Assembly (NCBI RefSeq): GCF_001522545.3
Contig: NC_031773.1
Location: 23,918,406-23,982,405 of the forward strand
Reading direction: 5' to 3'
DNA: 64,000 nt
DNA from: Parus major
Taxonomy: Eukaryota; Chordata; Aves; Passeriformes; Paridae
A program made the position numbers and the translations under genes. The notes below the pieces were generated by a model. The model did not search any database, had not been told where the DNA came from, and was given only the letters and a program-made list of their open reading frames with translations. Shown here piece by piece: positions 1 to 11,401 of this stretch (its first letter is position 1; each line of letters starts with the position of its first letter).

Positions 1-179
1 GCATTGAACAAGTAAATGAGAATTCGAGTAGAAAACATCTTGTTAATGGTGACTAATAAAAACTAATATTGCATGCAATATAATGATATTAAACCTTGTA
101 ACTGGTACATAAAGCAAGATAATTCCTATTGTTGCTCTGTCAATGAACATCAAATACGCTCGCATATTAAACACATACT
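1..179. other. AT-rich flank of the CpG island
   Basis: AT-rich sequence immediately left of the CpG island. I see no coding signal. A few CpGs near 155-163 mark the start of the island's left shore. If the island is a promoter firing rightwards this is upstream sequence; if it fires leftwards this could be the first exon or intron. The sequence does not decide between the two. Confidence 0.4.
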
Positions 180-640
180 GTCCGTCCGGGGATGCTGTTA
201 ACCCTGTGTGTGGCCGGTTACCGAGCACCTGGAAGGCTCGAACGTGACTCGCTTTAAGCAGCCCGGACGGGCAGAGCCGGCTCTCGGCCCTGGCAGCCGC
301 AGACGGCGCTCGGGGTTTGCCCGGCCGCTGCCCCCCGGGTCCCCCGGCAGCGCCCGCCGCTCCCCGGCCGGGCACGGAGCCCCTGCGAGCGGCCAGCCCC
401 CGCAGGCCACATCTCCGCTCCCACACGCCGATAGCTCGGCCAGTTCTGCCCGCTACGGCGAGTTTGCGGTGCGGGGTGCGGGGTGCGGGCGGGGGCCGGG
501 GCGGGGGACGCGGGGCTCTGCCCGGGCCAGCAGCACTGCGGTACCGCCCGCCAGGGAGCTCCTCCTGGGCTCTGCCGCTCTCGCACAGGATGAGCCGAGC
601 AATAAGCAGCTACGGGTCCGCTAAGCCTCTTACGATAAAA
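180..640. promoter_or_regulatory. CpG island, probable promoter / 5' end of an unidentified gene
   Basis: This is the only long GC-rich, CpG-dense stretch in the window; CpGs are frequent here and rare almost everywhere else. The core runs from about 180 to 640, with thinner CpG enrichment from about 120 and out to about 790. GC-box motifs occur on both strands (for example 498-507, and CCGCCC near 544-549). In vertebrates such unmethylated islands usually mark transcription start sites, often of housekeeping or developmental genes. I could not identify a TATA box, a convincing first coding exon or a splice donor that fixes the direction, so the gene and its strand are unknown. Open frames across it on both strands are what GC-rich sequence gives by chance. 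An orphan (intragenic or enhancer-type) island is the alternative. Confidence 0.75.
466..516. promoter_or_regulatory. G-rich heptamer repeat and GC box (possible G-quadruplex)
   Basis: Inside the CpG island the heptamer GCGGGGT is repeated about three times (466-488). It is followed by more G runs and by GGGGCGGGGG at 498-507, a good match to an Sp/KLF-type GC box. Four or more closely spaced runs of three or more G make a G-quadruplex on the plus strand plausible. The motif content is read directly; binding and folding are inferred. Such elements are typical of CpG-island promoters and are not specific to one gene. Confidence 0.5.
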
Positions 641-1063
641 CTTCGTACGAGCCCTGGCATCCTCTCCTGAGCCTTTTATCACGGAGGCTACTCGCTCGGG
701 TTGAACCATCAGTGTTTGTCCCCGGTTTTGCTTTCTATTTTAACGACTTGATTTCCCAGCACCGTGAATAAACATCAGCGTCTCTGCAGGAATCAGCTGA
801 GACTTCCCAGATGCTGTACACAATTAACCTGGTTGCAAATTTAGCAGTCCCAAGTACAGTACTTACAATCTTATCTCACAAGTGGGTGGGTATACTGGAA
901 ACTCCTGAGCATCTTAGCCACATTCAGTGAGTAAGTAGGCTGAACACAACAGATCTGTGGTGTAGATGGCTGATCTGAATTTTAACCACACTGTAGTTTT
1001 TACCTCTTTATAATTTTTCGTCTTTTTTTTTTCCCTGGGTAATATGTGGGAAACAGACTAAAT
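641..1063. other. Gene-free stretch right of the CpG island
   Basis: CpG density falls off to about 790 and the rest is ordinary AT-rich sequence. I see no exon, repeat family or RNA gene here. Should the island fire rightwards, this would be the 5' UTR end or the start of intron 1. Confidence 0.4.
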
Positions 1064-1096
1064 AACACACACACATACACACACACACACACACAA
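1064..1096. repeat. (CA)n microsatellite
   Basis: About 16 CA dinucleotide units with a single interruption (CATA). This is a simple repeat likely to vary in length between individuals. Confidence 0.95.
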
Positions 1097-3163
1097 TTAC
1101 GAAGTATAGATTCTTTACCCATGGAACTAGTGTATGCTAAATGTCTTCTCTTTTTTTTACCCTCACGATGTAAACAGTGAGTTCAGGCTTTGTGTGAGAG
1201 TCCAGTTGCTCTTTTCACTGGAAAGGGAGGATTGGTTGTTGGGGTAATGCATTATTCACTCTTGGCTGGGTATATTTTACTTTGCAAGACTTCTGCTGCT
1301 GCTGTTGTTGCTAAGTCCTTCCAAATTTAAATCAGATTTGGATTTAGGTTCTCTGAGATACTTATTCATGTTCCATGATGAGAAGAGAATTATTTATTGG
1401 CATTTTCATTCCCTGAAATTCATGAAAACAATGCAGACATCTGTGTATTTTTTGTGCTTAAGTAATTACAGAATTTGAGTACATTTTTTACGTGAGATTT
1501 TAGTGAAAGTGTCAGAGTGTCTTTAATAATTTATGGCAAAGATGTATTTCAGCTTGTTGGAAGTAGGCAAAATCCAGATGTGCCCATATCAGAAAAGCAT
1601 GTTTCTGCCTTACAGAACATGGGGGTAGGATATGTGAATATCATTTGTAAACAGTGTCAGCAAAAGCTGAGTCGTATTTCCAGTAACACCAAGTGTTCAT
1701 CCATATTAGGCCAAGCATATTAGTTCCTGAAAGCAGTATTTGTTCCTGAATCATCACACATTTGTGTGGATTTTTTGGGTTTTTTTGTCCAAATTCAATT
1801 TCACTGCTGTGATTCATACTCTCTCTCTTCTTGCAAAGCAGAAGAAATTAACCAGAGCTTTCTAAGCAGAATTTTCCATGAACATCACTGGAGAATCTAC
1901 TTAAAAACTGATGGTATCATGTGGCCAATGGAAAGAAGTCTATGAATGTAGAGAAATATCTGGTTAAACTATAGTATATCCTTTAAAAAATCATCAACCA
2001 TCAAGCAGTTTTGCTCTGTCAAACAGCTCCTTGCAAGTAACATAATCAAAATGTCTTGGCAATTTTCTTCAGAAATGTTTTTCTGATTGTTTATTTTTAC
2101 TCAATAAAACAGTTTAATTTTGGGTCATATAATATTCTGGAAATTTCTCCACAGCTGTCAAGCAGTTTGTTGGAATGATTTCTGCTTCATTATTCAACCA
2201 ACTTAGAGGTTTTCACTCTTGTGGTATTTGGCAGGGCAAATATTTTCAATACCTGCAACTGACCATCTTATTAACTGCGAAAAATTTCACTTGAACAATA
2301 AACAGTGTTCTGCCAAAGAATCACAGCAAGCTATTCCAAAGTACATTACTCAATCAAAAATCTTGGGCAGAATTCATATGACCTTTGCCTGCTTTCAAAA
2401 TGTTGCATTTTTTTTCCTCCAGAATTCTCAGTTGAGTAATATGGGTTGTTTTTGGAAGGACAACATGAGTTTCAGCAAAGCAGCTATTATGTTTGGGATA
2501 ATGATATTCAAAGGGACTCACCTTGCAACCTTTACATGCACAAGCAGTTAACTGTTACTCATATAAGGACAGGAGAGACTACTTGTATGTATAAGGTTTG
2601 CAGGGTCACACTCAAAGGCCCAGATAAGACAAAGCATTTAAGAGTAGAAATTAGATATGTCTTTTTCTGAATAGACCTGGGGTTCTGATGTGGGGCCGTA
2701 ACTGACATAGTGGTGGATGGTCCTGGACTTCAAGGCTATTATAAGACCCCTACTTTGTATTTTTGATGCCAGATGAAAAAAGCATTTAGAGAAAGGGGAT
2801 ATGTGAGACAAGAAGACAGAAATGTATTAAAAGGTGAATACAGGAGAGTGATAAGGACATTACTTCCAGGCCTTTCAGGTAGGCTTCTCCAGGGTCAAGG
2901 AAAACTAACAAAGATGCTAAGCTTCTTGTTCAGCTCCTATTCCCTGGGATTTCTCACAACAAAATTTTTGGCATTGACATCAAAGTTTTCCACAGCAATT
3001 AACTTGTTTGTCAAAACTTTCCCTAGGACAGCATCTCAGTTTCAGGGAAGGATTTCAGGACTGGAAGAGAAAGAGCCTTTCATCATAACACTTTGCTATA
3101 GGCAGAGCAGGGCACCACCTGATCTGCAGATACCCTAATCCCCATTGCCTAATCTGTGCTGCA

Positions 3164-3165
<2 letters not shown>
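1097..3165. other. Gene-free stretch
   Basis: AT-rich sequence without recognisable gene or transposon. A short trinucleotide-like run (CTG/TTG) lies at 1291-1312. Short open frames near 1517-1723 and 2219-2670 have no recognisable domain and no flanking splice or start context that I can defend. Confidence 0.4.
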
Positions 3166-3209
<44 letters not shown>

Positions 3210-3213
3210 TTTT
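3166..3213. repeat. (TC)n microsatellite joined to a T-tract
   Basis: About 17-18 TC units (3166-3200) run directly into 13 T residues. The whole block is a pure pyrimidine strand of nearly 50 bases, the kind of mirror-like polypurine/polypyrimidine sequence that can form triplex (H-) DNA. Such tracts are also prone to length error in assembly. Confidence 0.95.
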
Positions 3214-6200
3214 CTTCTTCATGGGGAACAATTTCATTTAATTTCCTTGAGGAAAATTTTCAGATAATTTCAAATGTTTCATGCAGAGGAATTCTTACTT
3301 TCCTGCCAGCCTTTTATAAATGACTTGGAAATCTGAAGGAACTTCATGCTTAACAGGTTCCCAAAAGGGCAAGGTTTGGCCACTGGGAAGCTGACAAAAT
3401 ATTTTGCAAATGACTTCCTTTTTTTTAATGACTAAGTTACTCAAAGTTTAACAAATTTGGATATAACTTTTTCCAAATTAATAATAAAGCAAATAAAAAA
3501 AAACAAAACCAAAAAACACCAAAACACCAAAACAAAAGATGAGCATTCATTTGTCCTGTATTACAGAAACAATTTTCACCATTAGGTCAATATTCCTAAT
3601 CTGTTATCCAGGGATGTATTACTTAGCCATAAACATTCATTCAGAACTGCAATGAGGCATAGCAGTGTATCAGACTTGACCACATCCTTGGATAATTTGT
3701 AAATGACAGAAAGGCAATCAAAAAAGGCAATTAATTTTTTTCCCTTTAAATTCCAAAGGTAACTCACACTCTTTGAGCAGAAGGCCTACGTTACTGAAGA
3801 GTTCACTTGTGCCACCTAAGTAGGAAAACAAATAAGAACTTTTTCCCATTGTGCAGGGACTCTGATGTAGATTTAGTGTGTTAAAAAAACATGTGTTTAT
3901 ATAGTTGCATTGATTTTGAATAAAATTCCATTGTGGTGAAAGCTGTCACATCCCCTGATGATCTCAGTAGACAATCCTGCTCACCCTGCCTTTTATGTCT
4001 GTGTTTAAGAGCTAAATAAACAAAAAATAGTCCTGGGGATTATAATAAACCAAGAGATAGGAAACACTCAGGCACTGAGACTATTTTGCTGTTGGTGGAT
4101 GGAGAAAACCAAGTGTCTGCTGTTTTAGCTCAAAGTATGTCTTTAATCATGCATTGGAACATAGATAGAAACTTCTTCCTGGAGCACTTATCTGGAAACA
4201 TGGTAAGAGGCACAGGGTGTTGCCATTGTTTCCAAAATACAGGATGCCAAGTGGGAGAGTGCCTCAGCCCTAGGAAGCCCAGTAGCATCTTCTTGGCATT
4301 ACAAGCTCTCCCTTAATTATGCTAAAGGGAGAGTTTCTGAAACTAGAGATCTCCCTGGAGTGATTCCTTCTGGGCATGCCTCCACTTTGGGGAAGGTGAA
4401 ACATGATCCCCATGGATGACAGCATTCCTCCAAGCAGATTGCAAAAGCTTCCCTGCCTGCTTAGGCCATGAAATGGCTGGAAGCCTTGGAAGGGATGCAA
4501 ACCAGGGAGCCATAAAAATCTGACTAAGCTTTGCATTTAGGCTGCCAGGTAGGAGGGGACTCTGGAACTCATGCTCAGAAGGAAGAGACAAGGGACGATT
4601 GGGTTTTTCCTCTCTTTGCTGCAAGGACGAATTGCCAGTGAGTGCTGTCTTTCTTGAAGTCATCTTGCAGCCATCTGGCTGAAATACTGTAGGGTTTGGA
4701 GGTTTTTCCACATTTACTGGCCCCTAGTCGTTCTGAAGCATCAACACCATTTCCTTCTGTTCAGCTTCTTGTTTCTTATTCAGCTAGGCCAACGCTGGAA
4801 ATCATGTTCACGCAGATTTTCCTTCTTCTTTGATATCATCATTCAAAGTTCCACTCTGATGAAATGCTAAAAAATGAGCAGACCTTCCACCAAAGACATG
4901 CATTTGTATGCATTTTGAGACATAATTCATGATACCATATGACATTACCCTTACCACAGAGATGATTCACTGCCGTGGGAAATAAATACCAATATTCAAA
5001 AATATCTTTCCTGACTTGTTGAGAAGTAACTCCAGGCCCCGAAAATTCCTTCTCATCACACTGCACAAAGGGAGACATTATGTTAGTGATATGACTGTGG
5101 GTCTAAGTGAGAGGGGGAAAAAGGATAGACAGATTGTTGGAATAAGGATCTGTCTAACTTATAACACCTGCAACACATACAAGTCCCACACCTACAAGCA
5201 CAGAGAGAAGAGCACTTATCTGGGCAGCGAAGACAGAGGTTGGGGAAAAGCGATTTGTTTGCAGCAAATCCCATGGCAAAACAAGGTACCACTATTGATA
5301 CTATTACTGATTAAACACTGTCAGCTCCTCTGCACATTCCAGGTAATTTCAGTGGCTCTGTAGTAAGGGCATAGGATCAAGAATTTCGAAGTACTGGTGC
5401 AGTAAGACCTACTGTTCTGAGCCCATCATAATATCTGTGCTTTTCACAGATATAATTTATTTTACTGTTTGAAACTTTTCTCTGCTTTTCCACTGTCTAA
5501 ACAAATACTATTTTTTTTTTAAGTGATAAACAGGAGAAGGAAAGAACAGAAAGATGTGGAAAAAGAAGGCAAAGTGTAAGAAGATGACCACCTGCACTTT
5601 TTATATTGCCATTACTGTTGAAAACAACAGCATTTGGCATCATACAGAACATTTCTGTCATTATGTTTTTCACTATACTTGAAAACTGTTTCAGAAAAAT
5701 GTTTCAGATTAAAATGTCAATGTTTGTGCTCAACTAAGCCCAGGTCCATGGGTTTAGAAGTATTTTTCCATGGATTCCTGATCTTCACTCATTCTTTATT
5801 CTGCATGGCTGCAAGTCACGCCTCATAAAGGTGAGAATGTGGCATAACTGTGCAGACTTAAAACCACAGTTCTTTCTGGTATGCTTTTCAGTTTTATGTA
5901 TTGCCAAATGTATGACCAAGTTCTAGTTACTTTAGTTGGTTCCATGGGTTGACACAACCTGACTAAGGGAAAGTAACAGAGTCTGGACTTCAAATTAAAA
6001 TATCACACTTTGAAGCACAATTGTGTTCACAAAAGCTGAAATATGTTTGATCCGTTCAGGTGACTTTAGTAGAAAGTTACATTTATATTATTTTATAATT
6101 AATATATTATTTATAATTAATTAAAATATTTTATAAATATATTATTTATACATAAAAATTTTGTATTATAATAAAAGAATTTCAAGATATTTAAAAGTTC

Positions 6201-9200
6201 AATCAGAGAACAACATATTATGATGGATAGCAGAGTTCATAGTGATTTTTGTATTTTAAAACCTTGTGTAACCATATAGCATTTGATGAAGTAAGCTATT
6301 TCTGCCTATACTGCAGGGTACTGGTGCAGCTACCACTGCAAGCAAAGTGGAATGTTATCAGAGTTACAGACTAAAACCTTGAGTCACTCATCAGTGTTTC
6401 TGTTGGCATATAAACCACAGTCATTTCTGTGATGAGAAACAAAAGACAAAAAATTGAATATTTTTAAGGTGTACCAATGAGTTCTTAAAACTTAGAAATC
6501 TGTTATAATTTTGAAATGTTACATTATTTTATAACCTTTAAAAATGCTCATTTTATTACTAATACCTGAAAAATCATCCTTTGTGAATGGATGGAATCAA
6601 TATCAAACAAAATGAGATTTCATATGACACTTTAATTTCTCATTAGAGAGAAAGGCTCATGTTTGAGCCTTCATTGCTTTTTACTTTTCTTTTCTAGTTT
6701 CTAATCAATTTCCCCAATGCTTTCCTCAGTTTTGGGAATGTAACATTAAAATAATTTCATATTTAATTAAATGATAAAGCTCCAGTTAGAACTTAACACC
6801 CAATAAATAGAATCTAAATAAAGTAGTTATTGCTCAAAGGTAATTTTTATATATTTCTTGTGAAATAGATGATTGTGTATTTTTGCTAGCTTTTTTATTT
6901 TTCTTTTTGCTCAGTGCAGATCTTTTGCATAATCACAAAGTAAAACAATATATCTTTAAGATTCATTTGTGCTATGAATAGTTAAATTGTTATTTTCATT
7001 TGGTTTTAATTTGTGCCTTTTTGAACATCTTTGCTGCAACAAGTTGTTATTGCTGTTTGTCCTAGTGATGGTGTTGCAGGAGTGGTAATTGCAAAACAGA
7101 TGAGGAAATTACCTATTATACCTCACCTGCACACTGTTCATGTGCACTTTCCTAATTTCTGAATTAAACACAGTCCTGTATCTTCTCTGTGGGAACTCTC
7201 CAATCACTTTGAGCCCTTCTTCTCTACACACACCAATGGCCCTTGGCTCAGTTCCCTTCACTGCTCCTGTGCTACCTGAAGATGAGTACTATTCTTCTGC
7301 ATTCCTCCCTGTGTCACACATAACACTTCACAAATCCCACTGATCTTTCAGCTTTTTTTTGTCAAGACACAGATTTCCCCATCTTTCTTTCACAGGTCAC
7401 AGGATTTTGAGCTTCTCCTTCACTGAGATCACTTCACTAAAATACCTTGTCACAAAGACAGGATAGCCACCCTTTTTTCTCACTCTGCCCCCAGCCCCTC
7501 CTTGTGGCCTGTAACTGTGATCTCTGAAGCAGTGCCTGAGCTGGATGTGGAGATTTACATGGAAGGTGGAGCATTTGCTCTTGTTCTTTGCTAAAAAAAT
7601 ATTTTAGCCCAATGAAATTCCATCTCAGGACCCCTGTTTTGCTCCCATGAGTTTTGTGTAGGTGGGATCTCACTTTGAGGCTGCAATGCACCTTCCTTTT
7701 CCTCTGAGATGTGGAAGAACTTTTGTGTTCATTCTGCCCAACTTTCACTGATGAAACAAAGAGAGGAGAGAACCTGCCATGAGAAGTTTGTTCATGCTTG
7801 TTTTCTCTTCATTTGTAGCTGGTCTTGAATGATGGGAGGTGAATACCTACTCCTGGTTCATGAGGTCACTGCAGAACATCATGAATGCCCTCCTTTGGGA
7901 AAAGGGAAGAGATTTTCTCTAAAGCTGCCTATATTACACTTACTTTGTAGAAAATGAGGGCTTTACTCTATGATGCTGCATCGCCACCCCTTCAATAAAA
8001 TTTGAAAATCTGCAAACTTCCTAATCCTTGCACAAGCATTTATCCATGAGGCTTTTACTGCTGCTAATAGGAGTCTTTCAGCTAAATCTGTACACGTCTC
8101 TGTAATTACCTACACAAGAAGTAATGTTCTGTAATACCATTCAATCTCTATTTTCATGTCATGCCACAGTCTAATATTCCTCAGTCCATGGCAAATATGC
8201 CTTCAGAAAATAGCCTGAGATAGGACAAAATAAGATCCATGTTCAAGTGAGAAGCACTCAGTGAGACAGAATTCTGTCTAGTGACTTGACAAGCCAGACC
8301 ATAAGGATATAAAAAGTGCAGGGATGGCTTGTGCCAGAAACAGTCTCTGGCTGGAAGATTTGGTCCTAAAAACCCATGAGAAAAAGAACTTGTTCTATTC
8401 ACTGAATGGAAAAAAAGAAAAGCCAAGACATTTGAAATAAAATAGAAACTATTTGAACTACACACTTTATTTCCAATCAAGCTTACTACTGGATGTCTAT
8501 AGAACAAACTCAAAAACACACAGAAAAGTAAAGTGTTCAGCCAAAATCAAAGAAGCAGCTTATAGGAAAGACACTCATTTGCAATCTTCCTTCAGTCTCG
8601 CAGAGCCCTCTACATTGTAGGGGATATTACAGCGGGCTTCAAAAACCAGACTAGAGAGAAGGTCTTCTAGTTCCAGGGTCTCCATAACTTTCCCTCTTTC
8701 ATATGGGATACAAGAAGCAAGATGACATTTGTTCTAAAATGATTGACTGAGGATTTTACTGGAGGTCTTTTGCAATTGACCTTCTGAGAGAAAAGCAGAG
8801 AGATTTGAAACGAAAGAGCAGGAAAGCTTTTTCTACCCATCGTCCACTTACACTGGACTCCCTATGAGCAGGTGAAACAGGTAAAACAAATTTATAGTTT
8901 ACAAGAAAGTTATAAATCAGAAAAGTTGCTTTAGCTGTACATTAAATGACCTTTAATAGGCAGCCCATTCCCAGGAGATAAAGTCTCCACTTTGTACCAA
9001 CTCACGGAACAGCAGACATGAAATTAGTGCAAAAAAAATTAAACAATATTAAATTACAGTAAATGCCAATCAACAAACATCTGTGTAAAATGGATCTTTG
9101 AAAACTGACTTGACATACTCATAAGTTTGGTTGAGAACCATAAAAATTTCAAAAAAATATAAGCTTGAGTAAGATATTTGACTTATCTTCACAATATCCT

Positions 9201-11330
9201 GAGCTATTCTAAAGTTCCAAGAAAAGGCATGGATGTCAGAAAAGAATATTGAGCACTAACAAATGGGAAACATTGCATTGATAATGCAGTGGTACAAAAT
9301 AACCAACTACATTGCCTGATTTTTCAGATAAATAAAAAACGTGTTTTGAAATGGATAACTATGAAGTCATACACATGATAAAAGTGCAGACCATACCTAG
9401 AGAATGAGAAACTCTTCCAAGAGAAAAATTTACTATGAAGATTGGTGTGTTATTCAATCTGCATCCTGGAAGTTTCACATTGCTATATTTTCTTTTACAG
9501 GGTTAATAAAATGCTCATTTACATATATTGCAACTTAAGAAGCAGAAGTTGAGCTTTTTTAGCATATCACAATTTAAATATTTGTCCAGTTCAGCTTTCT
9601 AAAATCAATCAAGAAATCTGTTGAAAAGTTAGAGAGGTTTTTTAGGGAAAAGCCTGGAAAATGAAATTGAAAAATATATCTTCCAGTGCAAGGTTCAAGA
9701 GACGTTGTTAACTTAATTTATCAAGAGATAACTTAATCACAGTCTTTAAATACCTACATGGAAACAGAAATTTCATAATAAGATGGTTCTTCAATAGAGC
9801 TAACAAAAATGTAATAATATCCAATAGCTTGAAATTGAACCTTGACAAAATTAGGCTCAAAATTAGGTGCATTTTTTAACTGTGATGGTACTGAGCCACT
9901 ATAATAATGAACCAAAGACTGCCATAGATTCTTTGAGGAACTTTTTCATAACATTGCACTTTTAAATGATTTTATATATTTCAAATGTTGTTTATCTCAG
10001 AAAAATCAATTAGCTTTTTTTAGCAGGTCATCCTGTGTGAGAAAACCAATTCCCATGAGCTCTACACTTTGTAGAACACATGATAAGGGTCCAAATATTT
10101 GTATATTTAAAAAATTAGTCTCCCAGGACTAGTCATGATAGCTGCAGATTGTAAATGGACTTGAAAATTCGGGTAAGTTCAAGCAAAACATTTCAAGGGG
10201 TAGCTTTGAAGTAGCTTCCCACACCACTTGATATACAACAAAATAGGAAAACAGTGTAGGTTCTCCTTGTCTTAATGCCATATACAGAAAGCAGACAAAC
10301 AATCTGACTAAATGTTTCTTTATTGACAGCAAAATCTAGTGTGGAAATTCAGCTGACGAATATCCATGTGTTTTTCCTCTGGCCTAGGGCCTACTATCAG
10401 ATGTTTCTAACTAAGGAACTATCCAAACTGATACAGGAGCCCAGGCTCTTTTTAAAGAATTATTTTGAGGTGTCAAGAGAATGATGGCTTTTTGCCGAAT
10501 GGTAAAACCTGGATTTCTACTGGCGCAACCAGATGAGCTCCAAAATAGCATTTAGATGCTAAAAACCACAACTGGATCAAATTCAGACATTTAATATAGT
10601 GACCTCCAAAACCACCTACCTAACTGTTATCACTTCTGAGAGGCTGCAGCTAACACCACTTTTTTTCAAGAAAATGTCATTAAATTTGAGGAATTCTGCT
10701 AGGTTCAAGCCGTTTTCAGAGGGAGCACAGCAGCTAGGTAACTGTCCCCATCTTTAAGGCCATTTCAGTTTGAGAATCGTCTCTGAGGATTTTACTGTAA
10801 CTTTATAGGAGATGTGATCAGTTATCTTGGAGCAGAGAGTTCGTCTCAGGTTACCCACCCTTTACATGGGCTCTCAAAAAACAGACTATTGTACAAAAGA
10901 CTATTTGTTTTTCTTAAGAATTGAAAATGTCTGTCACTTATAACTGAAGGCCTGACCTGATTACAAAATTACACTGTGTGCATCTGGCATGAGAATCTCA
11001 GCCATGCAGAAACCCCTTGCTCTTGGACAAAAACACCATCTTGAGTAACTCTTTGTTATTTCATATTAGGGAGATAATTAACATTTTCTGTTGACTCCCT
11101 CGTGTACTCACCCAAATCAGATGTGCAGAATACCATGCATCCCAACTATGCAGCTCCTCATTTGACACAAGAAACCTCTGAATATCATACCATTATGTCC
11201 CACTAGGACTCTACCAGATCATATGTGATGAGATAGGTCAGGGCATATCAAGGCAAGTTGGTCAGCAAGGGCTGCCTTGAGAGAATGGGAAAGAAAACAC
11301 TTGTTGGAATGTATCAAAGAACTGATCTAT
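3214..11330. other. Gene-free stretch, AT-rich
   Basis: No gene, RNA gene or clear transposon seen over about 8 kb. Local features are an A-rich low-complexity run with CAAAA-type units near 3485-3538 and a very AT-rich block at about 6081-6175. Slightly GC-richer islands near 4200-4720 and 7440-7750 carry minus-strand open frames of about 90-120 codons. I do not recognise their products and regard them as chance. Confidence 0.4.
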
Positions 11331-11401
11331 ATTAAAAAAAACAAAAACTAAAACAAACAAAGCCCACACAAAACCAAACAGACAAATAAAAAACTCACAC
11401 A
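11331..11401. repeat. A-rich low-complexity sequence
   Basis: Irregular runs of A broken by single C or CC (CAAA/CCAAA-type units). This is low-complexity DNA common in bird genomes. I see no transposon body attached on either side. Confidence 0.7.

Noticed and set aside
208..670. Open frames of 117-151 codons across the CpG island on both strands
   Set aside because: Gly/Pro/Arg/Ala-rich translations are what GC-rich DNA gives in every frame; no recognised domain, start context or splice signal singles one out.
3055..3237. Minus-strand frame with RERERERE and KKKKK
   Set aside because: Pure translation of the (TC)n and T-tract microsatellite.
4270..4711. Two overlapping minus-strand frames of 88 and 122 codons
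   Set aside because: Considered as a pseudogene because of local GC; neither translation shows a domain or family I recognise, and both overlap each other in different frames.
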